Origin: JAAUTG01 sp964458705
GTDB lineage: Bacteria > Bacteroidota > Bacteroidia > Chitinophagales > Saprospiraceae
NCBI GenBank assembly: GCA_964458705.1
Contig: CAYWKD010000006.1
Span: 1 to 64,000, forward strand
Reading direction: 5' to 3'
DNA: 64,000 nt
Under the pieces are notes generated by a model, which did no database searches, was not told where the DNA came from, and worked only from the letters and a program-made list of their open reading frames with translations. Shown piece by piece: positions 1-8,984 of the stretch. A program made the position numbers and the translations under genes. Positions within the stretch are counted from its first letter, which is position 1; every line of letters begins with the position of its first letter.

Positions 1-17
1 TTTTTTACTTCTTCCAT
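1..17 (-). CDS. possible 5' end of a gene leaving the window
   Basis: On the minus strand an ATG at 17-15 is followed by codons for E-E-V-K before the window ends. It lies 67 bases beyond the stop of the GH3 hydrolase and in the same direction, so it could be the next gene of that transcript. Only five codons are visible and no function can be given. Confidence 0.2.
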
Positions 18-84
18 TTTTATAGTTTTTTATTGTAGCAGTAACAAAACAAAAAAGAAACTGAACAGTAACTGTGTTCATTTA

Positions 85-3063
85 CTACTCCACTTCTACA
101 AAATTCATCGCGTTTTGCTCTAAGGCATTATAAACAATCGTCTGAATACGAGGGCGGTAGTCCAATGTATTAAATTTGTAATTTTTCATACTTGGATAAG
201 TGCGATTTGTTAAAAGCACAAAAATCAGATTATGCTCTGGGTCTGCCCAAGTTGCTGTACCTGTAAATCCTAAATGCCCAAAAGTGCGATCGGAAGCTTT
301 AGTGGATAAATTAGGGTCTTTATCTGGACTGAGTTCTAGCATATCAAAACCAATACCCCTGCGAGTTTCGTCGGGATGCCTTGTCGTAAAAAGCTGTACC
401 GTCGCAGGATTCAAATACTGTTGACCACCATAATAGCCCATATTTAAGAGCATTTGCATAATGACTGCAACATCTTGAGCATTCGCAAATAAACCAGCAT
501 GTCCACTTACGCCATCTAACATAGCGGCACCCATGTCGTGGACATAGCCATGAATTTTTTGATCGCGCCAATAGCGATCTTCTTCTGTGGGAACAATAAC
601 ACTTTTATCGAATTTACCTAAAGGATTGTAAGTCATTGTTGTCAATCCAAGAGGTTGATAGAACGTTTCCTGCACATACTCGTCAATGGATTTTTTCGTT
701 TGTTGTTTTATCATTTCAGCTACCATGTAATACCCTAAATCGCTGTAAACATAGTCTTTAATAGCAGAGACCTCAGAAGCATATATTTGCTGCCAAATAT
801 TATCTTGGAAGTCTTTTCTAAGGTATAGCTGATCCGTTACTTTAGCTTGAAAATTTCCAGTTGGACGACGACTATAAAAATTAGAAGAGATGCTTGCTCC
901 TCCTTTAGAAGATTCCGTTATGGTCTGTTCGTAAAATGGAATCCAGCTTTTCAAGCCTGCCCGATGCGCCATAATATCAAAAAGTGTTAAATCGGCTTTA
1001 TTAGTGCCCACTGCATCTTTCAAATATCTACCAAGCGGTTGGTAAATACTGATTTTGCTTTGCTCTTGCAGTTTCATTACAGAAATAGTAGCAGCAGCTA
1101 TTTTTGTTACAGAAGCTAAATCATATATATTCTCGGTATTCACTTTCTGCAAACGTGCAGTTGTGTGATAACCAAAAGCCTTTTTGTAAACAATTTTTCC
1201 ATCTTTTGCTACTAAAACTACACCGCCCGGTGTCGCATTACCATTGATAGCCTCTTCCATTAAAGCATCAATTTTCTTGAGTGTATCAGCATTTAATCCA
1301 ACACTTTCAGGGTAGCTAAAACCTAAACGATAAGTCGGATTAGTAGTGATTCCTGTATTGAAACGACTCAAAGAAGAGGCCGTTACAGGCAGTCGCCCTC
1401 TCATCGGAATTGCTCCAAACAAGGCTTGTGCAGCCACATCTTGTGCTAATTCATCTTCGTCATAAGCATTTATAACCCATTGGAGGTTGTCAAAATATTT
1501 AAGTGCGTAAGGACTTCCGAAATTGACTAAAATAATTTTCTTCCTTGCAGCCAACTGTTGGATGAAGTTAATCTCTGTTTCAGAAATACCATATCCTTTA
1601 TTCGCATAGCTACTCAGATCGTGTAAGCTAACAATTACAATTTCTTGATTGTCCAATTGCTGCATTAAGGAGCGAGCATCTGCAGTAGTTATATTTTTAT
1701 CTGTTTGAAAAAGAGGCATGGACTTGTAATCTTCCAAGCGTTTTTGAAAAACTGTCTTTTGCTGTGTACCTAAAGCGAGCGAAGCAATTTTTAAAGAATC
1801 TATCTTCCTGAAGGGTAATAGATCATCACTATTTCTAACTAAGGTGATAGCTTGTTCAAAAAGCTGCTGCTTTAGTGCCAATGCCTTTGAGTTATTGAGT
1901 TCTTCACGAATATTCTCTTCTGGGATGGGCGTGAAGGAAGTTAAACCTAACTGGTATTTAGCTCGTAATACTCTTTTTACGCTTGCCTCTACTTGTGCCT
2001 CACTAATTTTTCCATCATCAATGTACTCTTTTATTTTTTCTAAAGATGCAGCAATATCTTCTGGCAGACACAACACGTCATTACCCGCTAACAGTGCCTC
2101 TGCCTCTACTTCACCAGGTTCAAAATATTTAGTTACGCCTTTCATTTCTAAGGCGTCTGTAAAAATGAGACCATCATATCCCATTTCTTCTCTCAGCAAT
2201 CCCGTAACGGTAGGGCGTGAAAGCGAGGTCGGACGATTCGGGCGTTTCTCAAAGGTTGGAACACTCAAATGTGCCACCATAAAACTACCAATTCCCTGCT
2301 CCGCTAGCACCTGAAAAGGATACAACTCTACACTATCAAGCCTTTCTTTACTGTGCTTAATAATAGGTAGATCAAGATGGGAATCCACATCAGTATCACC
2401 GTGTCCGGGAAAGTGCTTAGCACAAGCCATCACACCATGATCTTGCATTCCCTTCATATACATATAGCTTTTTACAGCCACATTGTAACGATCTTCGCCA
2501 AACGAGCGAGTGTTAATAACTGGATTGGCAGCATTATTATTTACATCCGCTACTGGCGCAAAATTGATGTGTACGCCTGTTCTACTTAATTGTGCTGCAA
2601 TTGTTTTGCCCATTTCATAGATAAAACGATTATCTTGTATTGCGCCCAATGTCAACTGCCTTGGAAAACTAATTGTACTTGCCTTCATTCGCATACCAAG
2701 CCCCCACTCAGCGTCCATAGCGATCATTAGTGGTACATGACGATTGAGCAGTTGATATTGATTCGTCAGCTTTGCTTGAATTTCAGGTGTTCCTTGAAAA
2801 AAGCATAATCCCCCTACGTGATATTTTTGAATTTGACGAGCTACTTTTTCTGCATACTCAGCGCCTTTGTCAGAGTGGGCACGAATCATGAAAAGTTGAC
2901 CAAGTCGCTCATCAAAAGACATAGCGTTGTAAATAGAATCTACCCATTGCTTTTCTTCTAAGGCTTCGCTAGATGCAGATTCGGTGCTGAAACTAGCGGA
3001 TTGATTACTAGATACAAACAATAATGTCATCACTAGTAGCGTAGTTAAAATGTTATTTTTCAT
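85..3063 (-). CDS. secreted GH3 beta-N-acetylglucosaminidase fused to a serine beta-lactamase-like hydrolase
   Basis: The 992-residue protein starts with a signal peptide (about residues 1-24). Residues about 40-380 form a glycoside hydrolase family 3 domain of the NagZ type: KHFPGHGDTDVDSH (about 216-229) carries the His/Asp pair of the catalytic loop, and FTDALEMKG (about 301-309) supplies the nucleophile Asp. A GH3 C-terminal-like domain follows to about 580. Residues about 590-980 are a penicillin-binding-protein/class C beta-lactamase-like domain with SVTK (nucleophile S651, K654), a Y-S-D-x-G-Y motif at Y773 and a late HLGFTG motif. Proteins of this two-enzyme layout are known in Bacteroidota. 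Cleavage of GlcNAc-containing muropeptides plus hydrolysis or transfer on a peptide or ester is the likely role, acting in the periplasm or on the surface. The substrate of the serine hydrolase half cannot be read from sequence. Confidence 0.9.
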   Translation of the reverse strand: MKNNILTTLLVMTLLFVSSNQSASFSTESASSEALEEKQWVDSIYNAMSFDERLGQLFMIRAHSDKGAEYAEKVARQIQKYHVGGLCFFQGTPEIQAKLTNQYQLLNRHVPLMIAMDAEWGLGMRMKASTISFPRQLTLGAIQDNRFIYEMGKTIAAQLSRTGVHINFAPVADVNNNAANPVINTRSFGEDRYNVAVKSYMYMKGMQDHGVMACAKHFPGHGDTDVDSHLDLPIIKHSKERLDSVELYPFQVLAEQGIGSFMVAHLSVPTFEKRPNRPTSLSRPTVTGLLREEMGYDGLIFTDALEMKGVTKYFEPGEVEAEALLAGNDVLCLPEDIAASLEKIKEYIDDGKISEAQVEASVKRVLRAKYQLGLTSFTPIPEENIREELNNSKALALKQQLFEQAITLVRNSDDLLPFRKIDSLKIASLALGTQQKTVFQKRLEDYKSMPLFQTDKNITTADARSLMQQLDNQEIVIVSLHDLSSYANKGYGISETEINFIQQLAARKKIILVNFGSPYALKYFDNLQWVINAYDEDELAQDVAAQALFGAIPMRGRLPVTASSLSRFNTGITTNPTYRLGFSYPESVGLNADTLKKIDALMEEAINGNATPGGVVLVAKDGKIVYKKAFGYHTTARLQKVNTENIYDLASVTKIAAATISVMKLQEQSKISIYQPLGRYLKDAVGTNKADLTLFDIMAHRAGLKSWIPFYEQTITESSKGGASISSNFYSRRPTGNFQAKVTDQLYLRKDFQDNIWQQIYASEVSAIKDYVYSDLGYYMVAEMIKQQTKKSIDEYVQETFYQPLGLTTMTYNPLGKFDKSVIVPTEEDRYWRDQKIHGYVHDMGAAMLDGVSGHAGLFANAQDVAVIMQMLLNMGYYGGQQYLNPATVQLFTTRHPDETRRGIGFDMLELSPDKDPNLSTKASDRTFGHLGFTGTATWADPEHNLIFVLLTNRTYPSMKNYKFNTLDYRPRIQTIVYNALEQNAMNFVEVE

Positions 3064-3155
3064 GAACTTCTGCTATTTTTACTAAAATCGGTACAGCATC
3101 TTTTTCTATTGATTGTTATGATGCTACTTTTACTGAGAATGATATAAATATTAAT

Positions 3156-3163
3156 CAAAAATA
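3156..3163 (-). promoter_or_regulatory. putative -7 promoter element for the GH3 hydrolase gene
   Basis: The minus strand reads TATTTTTG, a match to the Bacteroidota -7 consensus TAnnTTTG, about 95 bases before the GH3 gene start. No clear TTG at the -33 position is seen, so this is a weak call. The rest of the 277-base divergent gap to 3340 shows nothing else that I recognise. Confidence 0.3.
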
Positions 3164-3340
3164 CAGAAAAATTCTTATATATTAGGATTGAGTGAGTAGC
3201 TTGTGCTAAAGTAGCAGTTGTCTGCGTAGGTGAGTTAGTAATGTGTTTTCTTACACTTGACCCATCGTGATCTAATTAATTAGAATTGAACTCAAGGGCA
3301 TATTTATACTCGTAATCACTTATCCTCAAACAAAATAATT

Positions 3341-5479
3341 ATGACTAAACATATGCTCCAGTTAGATGAATTATCTGTACGTAATTTTACAACTGTTCTA
3401 GTAATCATGCTTTTTTTATTGTCTTGTGAGGAAGGAAATACTCAAAAAGACACTGCTCAGTACACCAATGCACTTATCAATGAAAACAGCCCTTATTTAT
3501 TACAACATGTGCACAATCCTGTCAATTGGTATCCTTGGGGCGAAGAAGCACTATCAAAAGCCAAGAGAGAGAATAAATTACTAATTATCAGTATTGGTTA
3601 TGCTGCTTGCCATTGGTGTCATGTAATGGAAAAGGAATCGTTTGAAGATACAACAGTTGCGAGAATTATGAATGAAAATTTCGTGGCTATCAAAGTAGAT
3701 AGAGAGGAGCGACCCGACGTGGATGATGTCTATATGTCGGCTTGTCAGCTGGCTTCAGAAAAAGGTTGTGGCTGGCCTTTGAATGCTTTTGCGCTACCCA
3801 ATGGACAACCAGTGTATGCAGGTACTTACTACCCCAAAAAAGAATGGATGAGGGTAATGAACTATTTTGTGGATGTTGCTCAAAAGGATAGGCAAAAACT
3901 GGAGGAATATGCCCAACAATTGACAGAAGGGATACAATCTATGGAAACCATCTCTTTAAACGAAGCCACACCTGATTTTAAGGAAGAAGACTTGAAGGGT
4001 TGGAATAAGAAATTTATTAGCGCAATAGATGCAAAGAAGGGAGGACGAAAAGGAGCACCTAAGTTTCCGATTCCCAACAACTATGAATATTTACTCAAAT
4101 ATGCCTTTCAATTCGATGACGAACAATCCCTACAAATTGTTCAGACAACCCTAGATCATATTGCTAGAGGGGGTATTTACGACCAAATAGGTGGTGGCTT
4201 TTCACGATATTCAACGGATGCAGAATGGCATGTGCCACATTTTGAGAAAATGCTTTATGACAATGCTCAATTAGTCAGCTTATATGCTCAGGCTTACAGA
4301 TGGTCCAAAAATCCACTCTATCAGCAAGTGGTCGAAGAAACATTGACCTTCATCGAACGATCACTGACTTCGACTGAGGGAGGCTTTTTTTCCTCTTTAG
4401 ATGCAGATAGCGAAGGTGTAGAAGGGCAATTTTATGTCTGGACACAGGCAGAAGTTCAAGCAATAATAGAGGATAAAGAAAAGGCAAATTTAATTTTTGA
4501 TTACTTCAATATTTCAGCAAAGGGAAACTGGGAAGGTGTGAATGTATTGCGGAGAATGATATCTGATGAAGCTTTTGCTCAGGAGCATGACTTATCCATA
4601 GATGAATTACAAGCAATCGTAAAATCAGCAAAAAAAGCCTTATTAGCAGTGCGTTCAAATCGAGTACCTCCGGGATTAGATGATAAAGTTTTAACCTCTT
4701 GGAATGCTTTAATGATTAGCGGCTATGTTGAAGCGTACAAAGCATTTGGGGATGAATCTTATCTCGAAGCTGCTATAAAAAATGCTGATTTTTTGTCTGC
4801 GAACTTACAGGAAAAAGATAAGCGACTTTATCGAAACTACAAGAATGGTCGTGCCGCTATCAATGGCTTCTTGGATGACTATGCCCATTTGATTCAAGCA
4901 TTTACTCATTTATATGAAGTAACGTTTGATGAAAAGTGGCTAGTGGAAGCAAAGGCAACTGCTGATTATGCTTTAGCATATTTCTATGACAGCGAAGTCG
5001 GTATGTTCAATTACACCTCAAAACTAGATGCTCCGTTAGTCGCCAAAAATATGGAAGTTACGGATAATGTCATCCCTGCTTCTAATTCTACAATGGCAAG
5101 AAATCTGTTTAAGCTAGGATTGTATTTTTACGATCAGTCTTATCTTGAGCAATCAAAACAGTTATTGAATAACGTCTTACAGACCATCCAAACTTCCAAT
5201 GCACCGAGCTTTTACTCCAATTGGTTGCAATTATATATTGACCAACTCAAACCACCCTACGAAGTTGCTATACTTGGTCATGAAGCCCCTGAGAAGCTAA
5301 ATACCTTGACCAAATTTTATCTGCCTAATACCATACTACTAGGCGGAAAAACTGAGGGAAATTTATCCTTGCTAAAAAACAAACTGCAAGAAGGAGAAAC
5401 GTGGATCTACGTTTGTCAAGACAAAGTTTGTAAGTTTCCAGTACAAGAAGTTGAGGCGGCACTGGAGTTGATAAAGTAA
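3341..5479 (+). CDS. DUF255 thioredoxin-domain lipoprotein (YyaL/SSP411 family)
   Basis: The 712-residue protein has a hydrophobic stretch followed by LFLLSC at about residues 24-29, which fits a lipoprotein signal, so it probably sits on a membrane facing the periplasm. The DUF255 thioredoxin-like domain begins near residue 46 (the N-S-P-Y-L-L-Q-H family motif) and carries CHWCHVMEKESFED with the C-x-x-C pair in place of the thioredoxin active site. The remaining ~450 residues match the alpha/alpha-barrel part of the family (for example the GGIYDQIGGGFSRYSTD and HVPHFEKMLYDNAQ motifs), which resembles N-acylglucosamine epimerase and cellobiose epimerase folds. Family members are usually 650-700 residues, so it is full length. 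The biochemical role of the family is unsettled; a redox or sugar-epimerase function is only inferred. Confidence 0.88.
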   Translation: MTKHMLQLDELSVRNFTTVLVIMLFLLSCEEGNTQKDTAQYTNALINENSPYLLQHVHNPVNWYPWGEEALSKAKRENKLLIISIGYAACHWCHVMEKESFEDTTVARIMNENFVAIKVDREERPDVDDVYMSACQLASEKGCGWPLNAFALPNGQPVYAGTYYPKKEWMRVMNYFVDVAQKDRQKLEEYAQQLTEGIQSMETISLNEATPDFKEEDLKGWNKKFISAIDAKKGGRKGAPKFPIPNNYEYLLKYAFQFDDEQSLQIVQTTLDHIARGGIYDQIGGGFSRYSTDAEWHVPHFEKMLYDNAQLVSLYAQAYRWSKNPLYQQVVEETLTFIERSLTSTEGGFFSSLDADSEGVEGQFYVWTQAEVQAIIEDKEKANLIFDYFNISAKGNWEGVNVLRRMISDEAFAQEHDLSIDELQAIVKSAKKALLAVRSNRVPPGLDDKVLTSWNALMISGYVEAYKAFGDESYLEAAIKNADFLSANLQEKDKRLYRNYKNGRAAINGFLDDYAHLIQAFTHLYEVTFDEKWLVEAKATADYALAYFYDSEVGMFNYTSKLDAPLVAKNMEVTDNVIPASNSTMARNLFKLGLYFYDQSYLEQSKQLLNNVLQTIQTSNAPSFYSNWLQLYIDQLKPPYEVAILGHEAPEKLNTLTKFYLPNTILLGGKTEGNLSLLKNKLQEGETWIYVCQDKVCKFPVQEVEAALELIK

Positions 5480-5532
5480 TATAATCTCAAGTCCTACTTT
5501 CGCTCTCTCCCACGAACAAACTGAGCTACCAC

Positions 5533-5751
5533 TTAGCAATAGCCTAGATCGTTATCATCTCTGTAAACATCTTTAATTGCTTCTCTCTCTTTTAAAGGTT
5601 TATTGGTTACAATCTGTTTTTTGCCATTTGGATTTAGTGGCAGTGGCTTGTCCTGCTTCACTTTTCTAACATATACAAGGCTTGTAATTCCAACAGCTAC
5701 CAATGTTGATAACGTAGAAACGATTAATGGTCTTTTAATTTTCTCTTTCAT
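5533..5751 (-). CDS. small single-pass membrane protein
   Basis: This 72-residue protein begins at the ATG coding MKEKIKR; the frame is open further upstream to a TTG but without a better start. One membrane segment lies at about residues 8-27 (VSTLSTLVAVGITSLVYV), preceded by Lys/Arg residues, followed by a polar tail rich in Lys, Pro, Asp and Glu. It stands alone between two plus-strand genes. Amphipathic composition and the positive-inside pattern make it more credible than the overlapping plus-strand frame. No family is recognised. Confidence 0.5.
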   Translation of the reverse strand: MKEKIKRPLIVSTLSTLVAVGITSLVYVRKVKQDKPLPLNPNGKKQIVTNKPLKEREAIKDVYRDDNDLGYC

Positions 5752-5857
5752 GTCAATGGGTGTTTTCAAATATTTGTGTCAATAAATTACTCAATTATAT
5801 AAGTATGCAACCAGCGGAATGTTTTTGTAGTTGTGAGTTTTAGACAAAACTTATTGC

Positions 5858-5890
5858 TTGTTTAAGTCCGATAGAATAAGTGTATCTTTA
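5858..5890 (+). promoter_or_regulatory. putative promoter of the SWIM-domain gene
   Basis: TTG at 5858-5860 is followed after 22 bases by TATCTTTA at 5883-5890, one mismatch from the Bacteroidota TTG-n(17-23)-TAnnTTTG pattern. It lies 21 bases before the ATG at 5912, giving a very short leader. Confidence 0.4.
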
Positions 5891-5911
5891 TATTTTTAAT
5901 TCCAATTCAAC

Positions 5912-7585
5912 ATGAACTTTTCGCTGAAGCATATTGAACAAAACGTTTCAGAGGATTTTTTGGTTTCAGGAGAGCAACTCGTTGAGCAGAACGCTATTTT
6001 CGACTTGCGAGCGGTAGAAAAGCACTTGTGGATTGCAAGAGTAAGTAATCAGTTTGAAGTAGAGGTTAGAATAACTCCTTCTAAGGTCATAGATTACTCC
6101 TGTGAATGCGATCATTTTAGAACAGCTAAAATGTGTGAACATTTGGTCGGGGTATTGCTAATGTTGCGAAGAAGGATAACGGATGAAAAGCAACCGCAAG
6201 CAAGCGATACAAAAGGAAAAATAGATAAACTTACAGTAAGCAATATCCTCGAAAGTGCAGATCAAGAAGCACTTCACACTTTCATTCGAGAATATGCAAG
6301 CAAGAATAAAAACTTTGCGATTGCCTTAAAAGCTAGATTTGCAAGTACAGCTACGATTTCTGACAATAAAGAGAAATACTTGCAGTTGCTCGAAGATGTC
6401 ATAAAACAAGGTCGAAAAAAAGATAGGTTACTTAGTTTTCATGGAGAACGCAAACTTTTAAAAGTAGTCAATGAGCTTTTTCAACAAGCGGAATTTGCCT
6501 TTGATAAAAATCACTTTGTTACAGTCCGATTAATTGCTGAGAGCATCATCGAAAAACTTACTCCGGTCATCAGAAAGGGTTATGAACCATCTAATCTATC
6601 AGCTTTAGTAAAAGATGCTTTTCAATTATTGCACAGACTTTTGGATGCTCCTGTTGCGCCAGCTTTGCTAGAGACATTGTGGGATTATGCTACAAGAGAA
6701 GTCAAAAAAATCACCTATAAAATTAATGAAATTACGGCTTATTTTTACGATTTGTTGACTAAATTAGCAGCAACACTAAACAGAACATCGTGGCTGATTG
6801 ATTATTTTGGAGAACTTTCCTTAGAGCCGCAATATTCTGATAAGAATTATACCCAGTTGCTCATTGCAAGAATTACGCTTTTAGAACAAAATGATAGCTT
6901 GCAGGAAGCCCAATCTTTAGTAAAAGCGAATCTTTCTAATCCAGATTTGCTGCTCTTTGCCTTAAAACAAGCAAAGCGAAATGGTAACACTGTTCAGATG
7001 AAATACCTTACAGACATAGGATTATCTACCAACTTTCCAACTCCTGTATATCGCCAAATAGCAGATGCTAGACTTGAAATTGCAGCGGCAGAAAAAGATA
7101 CTGATCTACAAGCTGAATTAGCAAGAGCGTTGACACTTCAAACGCTCAACATTAAATATTTTCATCTTTTCAAGGTTGCTCATAGCGGTGATTGGACAAA
7201 AGCCTTTGATGAACTAATCAAAGAAGTGGAGCAGCTACCTTTCTCCATTGTTCAGCGAGATTTTATCGCCAAATTATATGAAGCAGAAGGTAAATACGAT
7301 GAATTGATGAATTATATTCGTCAACTAAAATCCTTAGATATGTTGGAGCAATTCGATCAATCACTACTGAGATACTTCAAGTCTGAGGTATTCGACTTGT
7401 ATCGAACCTTGTTAGAAGACTATATTATGCACCATCTCGGAAGGATTTCCTCTAAGCGCGTCAGACAAAAAGTAAGCCATTTATATAATATTGGTGGTGC
7501 TACTTTGGCAGAAGCGTTGGTTGATAAATTTAGAACAGAATATTCAGATCGTCAATCACTTATCGAAGAGTTATCCATATTTTAA
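5912..7585 (+). CDS. SWIM zinc-finger protein with helical-repeat C-terminal part
   Basis: The 557-residue protein has the SWIM signature near residues 58-71: SCECDHFRTAKMCEH gives C-x-C-x8-C-x-H, the four zinc ligands. The following ~480 residues are predicted mostly helical with Leu/Ala-rich segments that look like TPR or HEAT-type repeats, as in other bacterial SWIM proteins. SWIM domains bind nucleic acid or protein partners; some bacterial members sit beside SNF2 helicases, but no helicase is present here. The gene is followed after 21 bases by an acetyltransferase in the same direction. Exact role unknown. Confidence 0.8.
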   Translation: MNFSLKHIEQNVSEDFLVSGEQLVEQNAIFDLRAVEKHLWIARVSNQFEVEVRITPSKVIDYSCECDHFRTAKMCEHLVGVLLMLRRRITDEKQPQASDTKGKIDKLTVSNILESADQEALHTFIREYASKNKNFAIALKARFASTATISDNKEKYLQLLEDVIKQGRKKDRLLSFHGERKLLKVVNELFQQAEFAFDKNHFVTVRLIAESIIEKLTPVIRKGYEPSNLSALVKDAFQLLHRLLDAPVAPALLETLWDYATREVKKITYKINEITAYFYDLLTKLAATLNRTSWLIDYFGELSLEPQYSDKNYTQLLIARITLLEQNDSLQEAQSLVKANLSNPDLLLFALKQAKRNGNTVQMKYLTDIGLSTNFPTPVYRQIADARLEIAAAEKDTDLQAELARALTLQTLNIKYFHLFKVAHSGDWTKAFDELIKEVEQLPFSIVQRDFIAKLYEAEGKYDELMNYIRQLKSLDMLEQFDQSLLRYFKSEVFDLYRTLLEDYIMHHLGRISSKRVRQKVSHLYNIGGATLAEALVDKFRTEYSDRQSLIEELSIF

Positions 7586-7606
7586 TAGCGTGTAAAAATA
7601 AATAAG

Positions 7607-8176
7607 ATGGATTATTTCGTACATCAATCTGCTATCGTAGATTGTGGAGCTACCATTGGAAAAGGCTCAAAAATCTGGCATTTCTCTCATGTCATGCCAC
7701 AAGCTATTATTGGACAAAACTGCTCATTAGGGCAAAATGTATTTATAGGCAATAAAGTTACATTAGGGAAAAATGTGAAGGTGCAGAATAATGTATCTAT
7801 TTATGAAGGAGTTATTTGTGAAGATGACGTTTTCTTGGGTCCTTCAGTAGTTTTCACCAATGTTATAAACCCAAGAAGTGCCATACAGCGGAAAAGTGAA
7901 TATCGCTCGACAATTGTAAAAAAAGGGGCAAGCATAGGGGCTAATGCTACCATAATCTGCGGCGTAACTATCGGCAAATTTGCCTTTGTGGGTGCGGGTG
8001 CAGTAGTCACCAAAAACGTACCCAATTACGCATTAATAGTAGGTAATCCTGCGCGGCAAATTGGGTGGATGAGCGAAGCTGGCTATCGGCTACACTTCAA
8101 CGATTCGCAGATTGCTAGCTGTGAAGAAGAAAACAGGAAATACCTACTCAAAGATGGTCAAGTAACACCAATGTAG
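7607..8176 (+). CDS. left-handed beta-helix sugar N-acetyltransferase (WbpD/WlbB-like)
   Basis: The 189-residue protein is built of hexapeptide repeats from about residue 8 to 155 (for example IGKGSKIW, LGKNVKV, IGANATI, IGKFAFVGAGAVV). It ends with GNPARQIGWMS, a motif typical of the WbpD/WlbB family, which acetylates the 3-amino group of UDP-2-acetamido-3-amino-2,3-dideoxy-glucuronate from acetyl-CoA for surface polysaccharide synthesis. The length is right for the family. No other sugar-nucleotide genes are adjacent, so the exact donor sugar is inferred. It follows the SWIM gene by 21 bases and may be cotranscribed. Confidence 0.83.
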   Translation: MDYFVHQSAIVDCGATIGKGSKIWHFSHVMPQAIIGQNCSLGQNVFIGNKVTLGKNVKVQNNVSIYEGVICEDDVFLGPSVVFTNVINPRSAIQRKSEYRSTIVKKGASIGANATIICGVTIGKFAFVGAGAVVTKNVPNYALIVGNPARQIGWMSEAGYRLHFNDSQIASCEEENRKYLLKDGQVTPM

Positions 8177-8261
8177 TAATCACCTGTAGCGTGAATTTCA
8201 CCCTACTTCAACAATTTTTAGCGCTTGAGCGTAGTTTTAAAAATAAATACCTAATACGAAA

Positions 8262-8804
8262 ATGAAAAGACTACTCTTTCTTGCGCTCACACTATTAGAG
8301 TCTTTGAGTATTTGTGCTCAAACTGCTCCTGCCAATAATCAATCAGAATTTGAGCTTCAGTATGAGAGACGCATCAAGAAAGAATATCTAAATGGCGTTT
8401 ATATTCCCAAAGATTTGACGGACGCCTTTATACAGTTGAATCGTTTAATAGATAAGGATTCAAAAAGTAAATTCAAAAGTGTTCCCGACACACTTGCCGC
8501 TCGAAAATTACATTTTAGTTTAGGTCGATGGATGATGCACAACTGGAGTTTTTATGAAGGTTCGAGGCTAACTGTTTCCTTGAATCGGTTAAACCTTCAT
8601 CATCCCGATGATATGGCACGCTTCGTCATTATCGCCTATCACAGAAACCTTAATCGTCAGCCACTTGAAGTAAAAAAGTTAGTAACACTGCTGCTGGAAA
8701 AGAGAACACAATTGGAAATCGAACGGCAACTCAAAGGAGAATTAATACAACAAGAGGTAAGAAAACTGAAAAAAGATAGCTTGAGTATAAGTGACCCAAA
8801 ATAG
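8262..8804 (+). CDS. exported DUF6794-like protein of unknown function
   Basis: The 180-residue protein begins with a signal peptide (about residues 1-19, cleavage after SICA). The core contains GVYIPKDLTDAFIQLNRLID, then a W-M-M-H-N-W segment and a region of basic and aromatic residues, which I associate with a Bacteroidota family of unknown function (DUF6794). The C-terminal 40 residues are highly charged and helical. It lies 85 bases downstream of the acetyltransferase. No enzyme motif is visible. Confidence 0.68.
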   Translation: MKRLLFLALTLLESLSICAQTAPANNQSEFELQYERRIKKEYLNGVYIPKDLTDAFIQLNRLIDKDSKSKFKSVPDTLAARKLHFSLGRWMMHNWSFYEGSRLTVSLNRLNLHHPDDMARFVIIAYHRNLNRQPLEVKKLVTLLLEKRTQLEIERQLKGELIQQEVRKLKKDSLSISDPK

Positions 8805-8984
8805 CACAGATACAAAACATCATATTCTTTAATTTCAGATCAATCCTACCCCCTAAGCATCTAATTCCAATCACAAAATACCATATAAATTATATGAACA
8901 TTTCCATATTGGCACTGTTACCGACATAAATTAGACAAAGTTCAATTTTGACAATAAATAATTGATTTAAAACGACTTATAACT

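Noticed and set aside
747..760. Y-S-D motif in the beta-lactamase-like half instead of Y-x-N
   Set aside because: This variant is widespread in beta-lactamase-like serine hydrolases, so it is not a sign of inactivation.
1844..2314. Plus-strand open frame of 156 codons inside the GH3 gene
   Set aside because: It lies wholly opposite the well-supported GH3 gene, has a Ser/Pro-rich random composition and no family match, so it is a shadow frame.
5603..5785. Plus-strand open frame of 60 codons
   Set aside because: It overlaps the minus-strand small membrane protein, which has a better hydrophobic and charged pattern.
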